Assembly: GCA_017547655.1 (NCBI GenBank)
Contig: JAFYPF010000035.1
Coordinates: 1-32,490, forward strand
Source of the DNA: Clostridia bacterium
GTDB taxonomy: Bacteria; Bacillota; Clostridia; Oscillospirales; CAG-272
Direction: 5' to 3'
DNA length: 32,490 bases
In this document: positions 7,866 through 14,854 of the stretch, in pieces
Numbering within the stretch: the stretch's first letter is position 1
Layout: each line of letters starts with the position of its first letter
The notes under the pieces: model-generated
What the model was told of the DNA's origin: nothing
The model's database searches: none
Seen by the model: the letters and a program-made list of their open reading frames with translations, nothing else
Program-made: the position numbers and the translations under genes

Positions 7866-9452
7866 ATGAAAAAGTTTATGAAAACGGCTTTTTTAGCGTT
7901 AATATGCGTGGTTATTTCCGTATTGGCGATTACTGTATCTGCTGCAGATGTTTATGATACTTCGTTGCCTTTTGACAAGGAGCTGTTATACGGAAGAAAT
8001 GCTCTTGCAGAAATGGAGAATGGAAATAGACATGTAGAACTTTATGACTGTATTTATAAAGGGATAGAAAACCGAGAAACTGAAATTGATTTAAAAGAAT
8101 TTTATATGGATTTCATGCTTGGGAATATTACTTACGGGGTTGTGATTTTGGCATATCGATATGACAATCCTCAGCATTTTTGGGTGGATTACGGAAGAGA
8201 AGATAACTTTACGGTTTATCATAACGGTAAAGGTGATTGTTATATTGAAATTTCCTATATTGATGATGTAAATAAAGACACAGCAAGGGATAAATTTAAA
8301 GCTGCTGCAGAGCAGTTTATAGTTGATGCGGGTGTAAAAGAGGGTATGTCCGAATATGAAATATCTTTATTGATCCACGATGCTGTTGTAAATCACGTTG
8401 AATACGACGAGGAGTTTGCTGCTGACAATATTTATAATGCATACGGTGCTTTGATAGGTAAAAAAGCCGTGTGTGAGGGATATGCTGAATTATATCAATA
8501 TTTGTTGTATCTATGCGGAATACAGTCGCATGCGGTTACAGGTAAAGCAAACGGTGATCATATGTGGAATCTTGTCAGAATTGACGGCGAATACTATATG
8601 ACGGATACGACGTGGGACGATCCTTTATGGAACAATACCGGCAGAATTGCTTATGAGTATTTAAACGTTACTCGTGAAAAAATGGAGCTTGAGGGAAGAG
8701 AAATTGATGACAACGGGTATCAAATTCCCGACTGTAACTCGACAAAAGCTAACTATTACAACAACTACTTTTACAATATGAGCAATTTCAAGGATCAACC
8801 GTTAGTAGAGAATGCTATCACGCAGATTAAATATAACGGAGAAGCGCGATTCCATTACAATGGGAACGGTACGTATAGTTTTGTAGAATTCCAAAAGTGG
8901 TGTAACGAAAATATAGAAGCGATAAAAGACGAAGTACTGATTGAGAGGGGAATTGTTTCGCCTTTGTATTCTTGTATACAATTGTATAACGAATATATTT
9001 TGACGATAACCAACGTAGATATAATGCCATTACCCGAAATCCAAAACATACCCAAAATAACGGCAATATGCGTTGATACGGAAGTTAAGGTAAATCCGAG
9101 CAGTAATGCAGGCGGAGTTGCGGTATGTCGTATAGATTCGGGGATCTCTCTTTCGGAAACGGATATACAGGAGCTTTTAAACAATACTGCAGTTGAGGTT
9201 GGAAATTTGGTAAACGGTAACGTTGCAACGGGAAGTAAGCTGATTTTCGGAAATGAAAAAGCGCTTATAGCGGTGTTGGGCGACGTTGACGGCGACGGTA
9301 TTTTGACGGTATTTGATGCTAATATGGCTCAAAAGGGCGATATAAGTTTTCAAAATGGTTACGAGCTTCAAGGGGTGGCGAGCGACGTTAACGGAGATGA
9401 TATTGCAGACAAGGTGGATTCGCAGTTGATTTTAAATCAAATAGTAAGCTGA
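7866..9452 (+). CDS. Secreted transglutaminase-like protein with C-terminal dockerin
   Basis: 528 residues from the chosen ATG, which directly precedes a classical signal peptide (M-K-K-F-M-K-T then hydrophobic to about residue 27); an ATG seven codons upstream is possible but has no ribosome site. The core holds a transglutaminase/protease triad: Cys203 in A-V-C-E-G-Y-A, His232 in D-H-M-W-N and Asp247 in M-T-D-T-T-W-D-D-P. The last ~60 residues form a type I dockerin, with two calcium-loop-like segments, G-D-V-D-G-D-G-I-L-T-V-F-D and S-D-V-N-G-D-D-I-A-D-K-V-D. The protein is therefore probably exported and docked to a cohesin-bearing partner. No cohesin is in the window. It may cleave or cross-link surface protein; substrate is unknown. 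Confidence 0.87.
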   Translation: MKKFMKTAFLALICVVISVLAITVSAADVYDTSLPFDKELLYGRNALAEMENGNRHVELYDCIYKGIENRETEIDLKEFYMDFMLGNITYGVVILAYRYDNPQHFWVDYGREDNFTVYHNGKGDCYIEISYIDDVNKDTARDKFKAAAEQFIVDAGVKEGMSEYEISLLIHDAVVNHVEYDEEFAADNIYNAYGALIGKKAVCEGYAELYQYLLYLCGIQSHAVTGKANGDHMWNLVRIDGEYYMTDTTWDDPLWNNTGRIAYEYLNVTREKMELEGREIDDNGYQIPDCNSTKANYYNNYFYNMSNFKDQPLVENAITQIKYNGEARFHYNGNGTYSFVEFQKWCNENIEAIKDEVLIERGIVSPLYSCIQLYNEYILTITNVDIMPLPEIQNIPKITAICVDTEVKVNPSSNAGGVAVCRIDSGISLSETDIQELLNNTAVEVGNLVNGNVATGSKLIFGNEKALIAVLGDVDGDGILTVFDANMAQKGDISFQNGYELQGVASDVNGDDIADKVDSQLILNQIVS

Positions 9453-9456
9453 TATA

Positions 9457-9509
9457 AAAAGGGGCTGTCTCAAAAGCAATTTTTTCGCTAATGAGACAGC
9501 CTCTTTTAA
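9457..9509 (+). terminator. Terminator after the dockerin protein gene
   Basis: GGGGCTGTCTCA at 9461-9472 pairs with TGAGACAGCCTC at 9492-9503 (one G-T pair) around a 19-base loop, and is followed by TTTTAATACTTTTTT. Confidence 0.8.
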
Positions 9510-9734
9510 TACTTTTTTCCTTGAAGCGCAGATTCGGTGTCCTAAATAGCGCCGAGAGATTGTTTGTCTTGGTTTATAACTATATATAGGTATAAATAGC
9601 GTCAAAAATAGTAAGCCGGGCTATTCTTGAGCTCATAGCGAGGATAGACTTTTTCGCTTCTTCCCATTTTTGTAGACAAAGTGCTTTTAAACGAACGCTC
9701 AAAGTCTCTAAAAATAAGCGATAGCAGTAAAAAG
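9510..9734. other. Gene-free stretch with a possible second gene remnant on the minus strand
   Basis: No intact gene was found. On the minus strand, about 9715 down to 9602, there is an open stretch ending ...G-R-S-E-K-V-Y-P-R-Y-E-L-K-N-S-P-A-Y-Y-F-stop whose composition looks protein-like. It loses sense upstream, where it runs antisense to the etfA remnant. I do not recognise the family. It may be the cut-off tail of a decayed gene, or chance. Confidence 0.25.
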
Positions 9735-9991
9735 CTTAAAAGAGTATGGTGTGTGGGCGAGAAGCCGATGAGCTTTGCCAAGCTTGTATCTGACGATATA
9801 ACAGTAATTGAGCTTGAAGACGAGGATGTTATTGCAAAAAAATAATGGAAGAAAAACCGAATGCAGTACAGCATCTTGCGGGAATGCGGAATTCGGGAAC
9901 CATTATAGCAATAAACACAGATAAAAAAGCCGATATTTTTGAGTATGCCGACTACGTATTTGTTATGTCGGCAGAAGACATTGAAATATAA
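9735..9991 (+). pseudogene. Decayed electron transfer flavoprotein alpha subunit (etfA/fixB) gene
   Basis: Two reading frames together give pieces of both ends of an ETF alpha/FixB protein. Frame 1 (9735-9842) reads K-R-V-W-C-V-G-E-K-P-M-S-F-A-K-L and runs to ...D-E-D-V-I-A-K-K before a stop. Frame 2 (from about 9845) reads M-E-E-K-P-N-A-V, then [16 protein letters not shown] and ...[11 protein letters not shown], the FAD-domain end of ETF alpha. Adding one A to the 7-A run at 9836-9842 joins the frames. The middle of the gene, including most of the FAD site, is missing, so the product cannot work. No start codon is evident (CTT stands where ATG is expected). The deletion seems to lie at A-V, shared by E-K-P-N-A-V and the family's S-G-A-V-Q-H-L. 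Its lost partner genes could have served the acyl-CoA cluster at 474-3920; this is speculative. Confidence 0.75.
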
Positions 9992-10019
9992 AATATCGAC
10001 TATTTAAATATTTATTGTT

Positions 10020-10883
10020 TTAGAGATTTTCAAACATATCGGCTAATTTGCGTGTTGCTCTGTACATTTCGCAAACACCGTCAAACACCTCTTCGGGAGC
10101 GCGCTTTCCGATGTGAGTATCGGCTTCAAGAGTGAAAACGCCCTTGTAGCCGACGTCTTTTAATGCTTTTACAATGGGAGCAAAGTCAATGTCCATAGTA
10201 AAGGGGATTTTGTGACTGTCGTGCCACTTATCGTTGTCGTGTAAATGCAAGGCTTGAAGTGAATCACCCAAGGCGTGTATCATTTCGACTGCCGTAGTGT
10301 TGTGTCCTCTCATTTCTGCGTGGCCTATATCAAGACAGGCAACAAAGAAGGGGTCATTTACCGCATTTATATGGTCAATAAAGCTTTTTGGGGTAGAACA
10401 AGCGGCAGGAAGAGCTTCGTCTTTTTCCTTATCCCAGTTCCACATATTTTCCGTAGCTATTTTTACGTTATGTTCCTTGGCGAATGGCAAAAGTTCAAAA
10501 TACATTTCTGCGTTTTCTTCTGCGCTTTTATCGTTGTTGGGGTGAATAATGCATATTTTTCCGCCTACTTCTGCTGTGCATTCGATGGCATATTTTAAGG
10601 AGTCGCGTATGCCTTGTATACGAACGGGGAAAGGCGCATGAGACTGGTTGCAGGTAATTCCGTTGTCAAGACCGATTTTCTTAAGCTCTCTTGCAAATTT
10701 AAGTCTGTTAGAAGAAGCAAGGGGGTGATTTGTTTTAAAAACACCGTCTGTTATTCTGTCTCTGCGTGCAATATCGAACAATGAAAAATCCCAATGGTCA
10801 AAGCCTGCTTTTGCGACCATTTCGACAGCCTTTTCCATTCCTACGATTTTAGCTATTGATGCTATTTCTGTTGATGTTTTCAT
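10020..10883 (-). CDS. Sugar phosphate isomerase/epimerase family TIM barrel
   Basis: 287 residues of the xylose-isomerase-like TIM barrel (AP endonuclease 2) family. Probable divalent-metal ligands are Glu145 (A-T-E-N-M-W), Asp185 and His188 (C-L-D-I-G-H-A-E), His214 (L-H-L-H-D-N-D) and Glu253 (F-T-L-E-A-D); His82 and His114 line the pocket in many members. The fold covers sugar and polyol epimerases, inosose dehydratases and isomerases, so the exact substrate is open. It starts 11 bases after the DtxR-type regulator gene and is likely co-transcribed with it, which hints at metal-linked expression or simply shared transcription. No signal peptide, so cytoplasmic. Confidence 0.82.
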   Translation of the reverse strand: MKTSTEIASIAKIVGMEKAVEMVAKAGFDHWDFSLFDIARRDRITDGVFKTNHPLASSNRLKFARELKKIGLDNGITCNQSHAPFPVRIQGIRDSLKYAIECTAEVGGKICIIHPNNDKSAEENAEMYFELLPFAKEHNVKIATENMWNWDKEKDEALPAACSTPKSFIDHINAVNDPFFVACLDIGHAEMRGHNTTAVEMIHALGDSLQALHLHDNDKWHDSHKIPFTMDIDFAPIVKALKDVGYKGVFTLEADTHIGKRAPEEVFDGVCEMYRATRKLADMFENL

Positions 10884-10894
10884 GTTAACTTCCT

Positions 10895-11260
10895 CTACGT
10901 TTCAAAGAAATACTTTTTTATTGCGTTAAAAACTTCATCGCTTATAACGTGTTCTATTTTACAAGCGTCTTCACTTGCAATATCTTCGCTGACACCTATT
11001 TTTAAAAACAGAGATTTTAAAATACTGTGTCTTTCATAGGTTTTCTGTGCTATAATTTTCCCGTTTTTGGTAAGGGTGATATAACCGTTTTTGTCGACGG
11101 TAATGTAACCTGCATTTTTAAGTATGCCGACAGCGCGGCTTATACTCGGCTTTGAATAGCCCATATGTTCACATATATCAATTGAGCGTACGTTTTCTTT
11201 TTGTTGAGTGAGAACGTATATCGTTTCGAGATACATTTCTCCCGATTCTTGTAAATGCAT
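10895..11260 (-). CDS. DtxR-family metal-dependent transcriptional regulator, short form
   Basis: 121 residues: a winged helix-turn-helix (about 20-65; recognition helix around Y-S-K-P-S-I-S-R-A-V) and a dimerisation/metal domain, but no C-terminal SH3-like domain. Aligned by eye to DtxR, the primary site residues are present: Met9 (E-M-Y-L), Cys100, Glu103 and His104 in D-A-C-K-I-E-H-V. The Met/Cys pair is the DtxR iron type rather than the Asp/Glu pair of MntR. Of the ancillary-site residues His78 is kept, while the counterparts of DtxR Glu83 and His98 are Lys82 and Ser96. It is expected to repress metal uptake or storage genes when loaded with Fe(II) or Mn(II). The start has GGGAG 8 bases upstream and a good promoter. 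It is co-transcribed with the epimerase-like gene. Confidence 0.87.
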   Translation of the reverse strand: MHLQESGEMYLETIYVLTQQKENVRSIDICEHMGYSKPSISRAVGILKNAGYITVDKNGYITLTKNGKIIAQKTYERHSILKSLFLKIGVSEDIASEDACKIEHVISDEVFNAIKKYFFET

Positions 11261-11285
11261 TTATATCACTCCCTTTTGTTTTTTT

Positions 11286-11314
11286 ATTATAGCATAAAGG
11301 ATAATATTTTTCAA
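11286..11314 (-). promoter_or_regulatory. Promoter of the DtxR-type regulator
   Basis: On the minus strand TTGAAA (11314..11309) and TATAAT (11291..11286) are 17 bases apart; GGGAGTGATATAAATG follows. No clear DtxR- or MntR-type palindromic operator was recognised, so autoregulation is unproven. Confidence 0.75.
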
Positions 11315-11335
11315 GGTTTACTGTATTATTCAAAA

Positions 11336-11367
11336 ATAAAAAGCCTATTTAACGAAAATAGGCTTTT
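11336..11367 (-). terminator. Terminator of the Cys-rich membrane peptide gene
   Basis: AAAAAGCCTATTT pairs with AAATAGGCTTTTT around a short AACGA loop. It lies 13 bases beyond the stop codon of the 97-residue gene and ends in a T run on the minus strand. Confidence 0.85.
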
Positions 11368-11380
11368 TAATAAACGTTAA

Positions 11381-11674
11381 TTAGTTTTCTTCTGTTGGGT
11401 TAATTTCCTTTTTGGTAACTTCTGCAACAGTTTCAGCAAAACCCTTATCATCTTTGTCACAATCGCATTCATCGTTGCAACAGAAATTATCGTCATCGTT
11501 GAAGAGGTCGTCATCACAGCAGTCGCAAAGACGGCACATGCGCTTTGTCTGAATGGTTTCGTAGATTTTTATTCCGGCAACAACAGATGCAGCAACTGCG
11601 GCAATACCCAAAAGAAGCTTGAGAACCAAAACGATAACGTCGTTTTTATTGTAATATTTCTTGTTTTCGTACAT
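11381..11674 (-). CDS. Small membrane protein with acidic, Cys-rich tail
   Basis: 97 residues from an ATG with a perfect AGGAGG box 9 bases upstream; a longer reading (112 residues) starts upstream of that box and is unlikely. After a short Lys/Tyr/Asn-rich start there is one membrane segment (about 12-35), then a tail with C-R-L-C-D-C-C, a run of Asp, C-C-N-D-E-C-D-C-D, and a Glu-rich end. Eight cysteines and more than a dozen acidic residues within about 30 positions could bind metal, and the neighbouring gene is a DtxR-type metal sensor; a metal role is an inference. It has its own promoter (-35 TTTACT, -10 TATACT) and terminator, so it is a one-gene unit. No named family recognised. Confidence 0.75.
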   Translation of the reverse strand: MYENKKYYNKNDVIVLVLKLLLGIAAVAASVVAGIKIYETIQTKRMCRLCDCCDDDLFNDDDNFCCNDECDCDKDDKGFAETVAEVTKKEINPTEEN

Positions 11675-11709
11675 AATATAAAACCTCCTAAAAAATATTT
11701 TATACAGAT

Positions 11710-11738
11710 AGTATACCACAAAACAACACTAAAGTAAA
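11710..11738 (-). promoter_or_regulatory. Promoter of the Cys-rich peptide gene
   Basis: On the minus strand TTTACT (11738..11733), 17 bases, TATACT (11715..11710); the AGGAGG site and ATG follow at 11674. Confidence 0.65.
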
Positions 11739-11776
11739 CGTTAAATTTTAAATTTTTTATTTCTTTTCAAACAATA

Positions 11777-11805
11777 TTGAAATAATGTTGAAAACATAGT
11801 ATAAT
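11777..11805 (+). promoter_or_regulatory. Promoter of glyA
   Basis: TTGAAA (11777-11782), 17 bases, TATAAT (11800-11805). The leader to the ATG is only about 30 bases, leaving no room for a riboswitch. Confidence 0.8.
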
Positions 11806-11843
11806 GTCAATGTTATATAAAAGAAGAGAGGGTATTTAGGTAA

Positions 11844-13085
11844 ATGATTAAAGAAAATCTTGATTATCTTATGCAGTATGATGAAGAGGTTGCAAAAGCT
11901 ATTGAGCTCGAGCTTAACCGTCAGAAGAATTGTATTGAGCTTATTGCGTCGGAAAATATTGTATCCGAGCCTGTTATGAGCGCAATGGGGACTGTTCTTA
12001 CAAACAAATATGCCGAGGGATATCCCGGAAAGAGATACTACGGCGGTTGTGAATGTGTTGATATAACAGAAGATATTGCAAGAGACAGAGCGAAGAAGCT
12101 TTTTGGAGCTGAACATGCAAACGTTCAGGCGCACAGTGGCGCGCAGGCTAACTCTGCTGTATATATTGCGCTTCTTCAGCCCGGAGATACCGTACTTGGT
12201 ATGAGTCTTGCTTGCGGTGGGCATCTTACACACGGAAGTCCTGTAAATATGAGTGGTTTGGTTTACAACTTTGTTCCTTACGGAATTGATGACGTAACCC
12301 ACAGAATAGATTATGATAAGGTGGAAGAGCTTGCAATACAGCATAAGCCAAAGCTTATTGTTGCGGGAGCTTCTGCGTATCCGAGAATAATTGACTTTGA
12401 GAGATTTGCAGAGATTGCAAAAAAAGTAGGTGCATATCTTATGGTAGATATGGCTCATATTGCAGGTCTTGTTGCGGCAGGACTTCATCCGAACCCCGTG
12501 CCTTACGCAGATGTTGTAACGTCTACAACTCACAAGACCTTGAGAGGTCCCAGAGGCGGCCTTATTCTCTGCAAGGAAGAACTTGCGAAGAAGATAGACA
12601 AGGGGATATTCCCTGGTATGCAGGGCGGTCCTCTTATGCATACGATTTCAGCAAAGGCTGTATGCTTCGGCGAGGCATTGAAACCCGAATTTAAGGAATA
12701 TCAGACACAGGTAGTTAAGAATGCAAAGGTATTGGCTGAAACACTTGTTGAAGAAGGCTTTGACCTTGTTTCGGGCGGTACAGACAACCACCTTATGCTT
12801 GTTGACCTCCGTAATTTCAATATTACAGGTAAAGAGCTTGAAAACAAGCTTGATGCAGTTGGTATTACACTTAACAAGAACGCTATCCCCAACGATCCGC
12901 AGAGTCCTTTTGTTACAAGCGGAGTAAGAATCGGTACACCTGCTGTTACAACAAGAGGAATGAAGGAAGAGGATATGAAAGTTATCGGTAAGCTTATTAA
13001 GCTTGCGGCTTCCGAGTTTGACGAAAAGGCTGATTACATCAGAGCAGAAGTAAAGAAGCTTTGCGAAAAATATCCGCTTTATTGA
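11844..13085 (+). CDS. glyA: Serine hydroxymethyltransferase
   Basis: 413 residues, the standard bacterial length. The enzyme interconverts serine plus tetrahydrofolate and glycine plus 5,10-methylene-tetrahydrofolate, the main one-carbon supply. Diagnostic segments are I-E-L-I-A-S-E-N (31-38), [13 protein letters not shown] (56-68), the H-S-G-A-Q-A-N cofactor loop and the PLP Schiff-base Lys231 in [12 protein letters not shown]. It stands alone between its own promoter (11777-11805) and terminator (13088-13120). The GAGAGGG ribosome site lies about 15 bases before the ATG, a little far; a weaker TTAGG is closer. Confidence 0.97.
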   Translation: MIKENLDYLMQYDEEVAKAIELELNRQKNCIELIASENIVSEPVMSAMGTVLTNKYAEGYPGKRYYGGCECVDITEDIARDRAKKLFGAEHANVQAHSGAQANSAVYIALLQPGDTVLGMSLACGGHLTHGSPVNMSGLVYNFVPYGIDDVTHRIDYDKVEELAIQHKPKLIVAGASAYPRIIDFERFAEIAKKVGAYLMVDMAHIAGLVAAGLHPNPVPYADVVTSTTHKTLRGPRGGLILCKEELAKKIDKGIFPGMQGGPLMHTISAKAVCFGEALKPEFKEYQTQVVKNAKVLAETLVEEGFDLVSGGTDNHLMLVDLRNFNITGKELENKLDAVGITLNKNAIPNDPQSPFVTSGVRIGTPAVTTRGMKEEDMKVIGKLIKLAASEFDEKADYIRAEVKKLCEKYPLY

Positions 13086-13087
13086 TG

Positions 13088-13120
13088 AAAAATGGTACAC
13101 GGAACGTGTACCATTTTTTA
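13088..13120 (+). terminator. Terminator of glyA
   Basis: AATGGTACACG pairs with CGTGTACCATT around GAA, followed by TTTT. It begins a few bases after the stop codon. Confidence 0.9.
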
Positions 13121-13156
13121 GTGAATAGGTAAGAGGGAATAGTGAATAAGTAAGGT

Positions 13157-13190
13157 AGGTGTTTGCTGAAAATTCGGCAGATACCTTTTT
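13157..13190 (+). terminator. Second terminator-like hairpin between glyA and the radical SAM gene
   Basis: AGGTGTTTGCTGAA pairs with TTCGGCAGATACCT through 14 positions, three of them G-T pairs, over an AA turn, followed by TTTT. It may be a back-up terminator for glyA or a 3' hairpin for the convergent radical SAM gene. The 13121-13156 gap before it holds a short imperfect direct repeat (AGTGAATAGGTAAG and AGTGAATAAGTAAG). Confidence 0.6.
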
Positions 13191-14055
13191 AAAATTCGGG
13201 AGTATATTTTGCCGAGGCGGAGTCTTTTTGCTGAAAAAAACCGTTGTAGCCCAATTCAATAGCCTTATTTAAAATGTAATTATATTCAAAAGATGTTATT
13301 TTTCTTGAAAGCTCTTTGAATTCGGGAGGGACGAAATCGGGAGTAAACTGACTCATAAGGCTGAGCCTTATATTTTCAACGGGCAACGTATTTTTTATTT
13401 CTTCAAGTATTTTTACAGAGTCGTGTCTGCATCCGGGAAGAGCGAGATGACGGATTATTAAGCCTTTTTTGGCTAATCCGTTTTCGTCTTCGCAGTAGGA
13501 ATTGACCTGTTCATACATTTCTGTAACAGCTTTTAGTGCAACCTTAAAATAATCGGGAGCTTTTGAATATTTTGCGGAAAGTTCACTTTTGTAATATTTA
13601 AAATCCGGTAAATATACGTCTACGTAACCCTTAAGCATTTTCAGCGTTTCAATGAATTCATATCCGCTTGTGTTGTAAACAACGGGGATATTGAGCTTGT
13701 GCTTTACAAGGTCGAGCGCGCTGATTATCTGCCTTGTAAAGTGAGTAGGGGTAACGAGGTTTATATTGTGCGCTCCGCTTTCTTGAAGTTTGAGAAACGC
13801 ATCTGCGAGTTGACTTGGCGTATATTCAGTGCCTACAGGAGTTCGGCTGATTTGACTGTTTTGGCAGTATACGCATTTTAGCGTACAGCCCGAGAAAAAG
13901 ACGGCTCCGCTTCCGTTTTTAGCGCTTATAGGCGGTTCTTCCCACTTATGAAGCATTATTTTGGAAACAATAGCGGTGTTATTACAAAGACAAAAACCGA
14001 CAGAGGAGTCTCTGTCGATATTGCACTGTCTTGGGCAAAGATTACACTTATCCAT
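13189..14055 (-). CDS. Radical SAM protein, pyruvate-formate-lyase-activase-like
   Basis: 288 residues. The radical SAM cluster motif is C-T-L-K-C-V-Y-C (Cys57, Cys61, Cys64). In front of it lies a Cys-rich start, C-N-L-C-P-R-Q-C followed by F-C-L-C (Cys4, 7, 11, 22, 24), common in a group of PflA-like proteins and suggesting an extra metal or Fe-S site. The later parts (L-P-D-F-K-Y-Y, L-A-L-P-G-C-R-H-D) match the same group. The reaction is unknown; members are thought to make glycyl radicals or modify small molecules. It begins 4 bases after the P-loop gene stop, without an obvious ribosome site, so it is probably translated by coupling. It appears to be the last gene of the long operon. 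Confidence 0.85.
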   Translation of the reverse strand: MDKCNLCPRQCNIDRDSSVGFCLCNNTAIVSKIMLHKWEEPPISAKNGSGAVFFSGCTLKCVYCQNSQISRTPVGTEYTPSQLADAFLKLQESGAHNINLVTPTHFTRQIISALDLVKHKLNIPVVYNTSGYEFIETLKMLKGYVDVYLPDFKYYKSELSAKYSKAPDYFKVALKAVTEMYEQVNSYCEDENGLAKKGLIIRHLALPGCRHDSVKILEEIKNTLPVENIRLSLMSQFTPDFVPPEFKELSRKITSFEYNYILNKAIELGYNGFFQQKDSASAKYTPEF

Positions 14056-14059
14056 AACG

Positions 14060-14641
14060 TCAGTTATATTTAATTATTCCCTTATCCACAAGGTCGGTAA
14101 ACCAAGCGGGGAGGTCCATGTCGCTGTCAAATATAACGTCGCCTTTTGTTAAAGCGAGTCTGCGAAATCTTACCGTATTGTCATAGAATGAAGCGGTATC
14201 GCAGAGGGGTAAAATAGCTCGTAACTGCTCGGGCATAGCTTCAAAGCGGCGGCGAATAGTTTCTTCGTCAATACCGTGTCCTCCCTTTGTGACTCTTTTT
14301 TCGACACGCTTAAGGGATACGTCAACCGACTCAACGCCCACAAAATAAAGTCTTATTTGAAAGCCTCTTGCCTTTGCCTTTTTTACTTGTTTTAAAATAA
14401 CGTTTCCGGGAAGTGTCGTTTCCTGATGGAACGTAATATCATTTGCAATATACTTGCTGAGCATAGACATAGCCGTTCTACCCGCCTTGATTTGCAAAAG
14501 CTTGTCCATCCAACTGCCTTTGGCAGAAACGATTTCGTCGATATTTATTCTTTCTCCGAGGTCGTCGGAGCTTTCGAGTATTTGATAAAGAGAAGTTTTT
14601 CCAACGCCGTTTGCGCCTGCAATAATCGTATATATTTTCAT
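14060..14641 (-). CDS. Zeta-toxin-like P-loop kinase/ATPase
   Basis: 193 residues. It opens with a Walker A loop, G-A-N-G-V-G-K-T (9-16), then I-N-I-D-E-I (about 33-38) and a F-H-Q-E-T-T-L segment. The later S-L-K-R-V-E-K-R-V and E-E-T-I-R-R-R-F stretches match the zeta-toxin/UDP-GlcNAc-kinase-like family (COG4185 type). Classical zeta toxins phosphorylate peptidoglycan precursors, but many chromosomal members have no proven toxicity. Its ATG overlaps the stop of a 60-residue gene by 4 bases. That is the usual position of an antitoxin, though the small protein is not a recognised epsilon antitoxin. It sits inside a housekeeping operon between mnmA and a radical SAM gene. Confidence 0.8.
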   Translation of the reverse strand: MKIYTIIAGANGVGKTSLYQILESSDDLGERINIDEIVSAKGSWMDKLLQIKAGRTAMSMLSKYIANDITFHQETTLPGNVILKQVKKAKARGFQIRLYFVGVESVDVSLKRVEKRVTKGGHGIDEETIRRRFEAMPEQLRAILPLCDTASFYDNTVRFRRLALTKGDVIFDSDMDLPAWFTDLVDKGIIKYN

Positions 14642-14820
14642 ACCAACTGTTCTCCTACTACACGTTCTTGCGCAATTTGAAGTTTAAGATTTAAAAGCGC
14701 TCTGTAAAAAGCTTTTTCTTCGCGTGTGTGTGCGGCGAGCAAAAGCTCTTCAAGCTCTCTGAATGAGGCGTATTCAAACTTTAAATAAAGTTCTCTGTTT
14801 ATATTTTTTACGTTCGACAT
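14638..14820 (-). CDS. Small helical protein paired with the zeta-like gene
   Basis: 60 residues, highly charged and predicted to be nearly all helix (F-R-E-L-E-E-L-L-L-A-A, F-Y-R-A-L-L-N-L-K-L-Q-I-A). No signal peptide or membrane segment. It overlaps the P-loop gene by 4 bases (ATGA) and lies 34 bases after mnmA. On the minus strand a GGATAATTTT stretch precedes the ATG as a moderate ribosome site. By position it could be the antitoxin or chaperone of the zeta-like protein; no sequence family was recognised. Coupled translation with a convincing gene supports it being real. Confidence 0.65.
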   Translation of the reverse strand: MSNVKNINRELYLKFEYASFRELEELLLAAHTREEKAFYRALLNLKLQIAQERVVGEQLV

Positions 14821-14854
14821 AAAATTATCCTTTCAATAGATTAAGCAATAAAGG

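Noticed and set aside
9602..9874. 90-codon minus-strand frame across the etfA remnant
   Set aside because: Its first half is antisense to the etfA remnant and is a Ser/Phe run; only the last ~35 codons look protein-like, so it is not called as a gene.
11806..11843. Glycine or folate riboswitch in front of glyA
   Set aside because: The leader after the promoter is only about 30 bases, too short for either class.
11757..12641. Long open frame (294 codons) on the minus strand opposite glyA
   Set aside because: It is fully antisense to a textbook serine hydroxymethyltransferase and its translation is rich in Cys, Ser and Lys with no recognisable motif; it is a codon-bias shadow.
12648..13259. 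Open frame of 203 codons spanning the glyA 3' end and terminators
   Set aside because: It runs through two terminator hairpins and antisense to glyA; no ribosome site.
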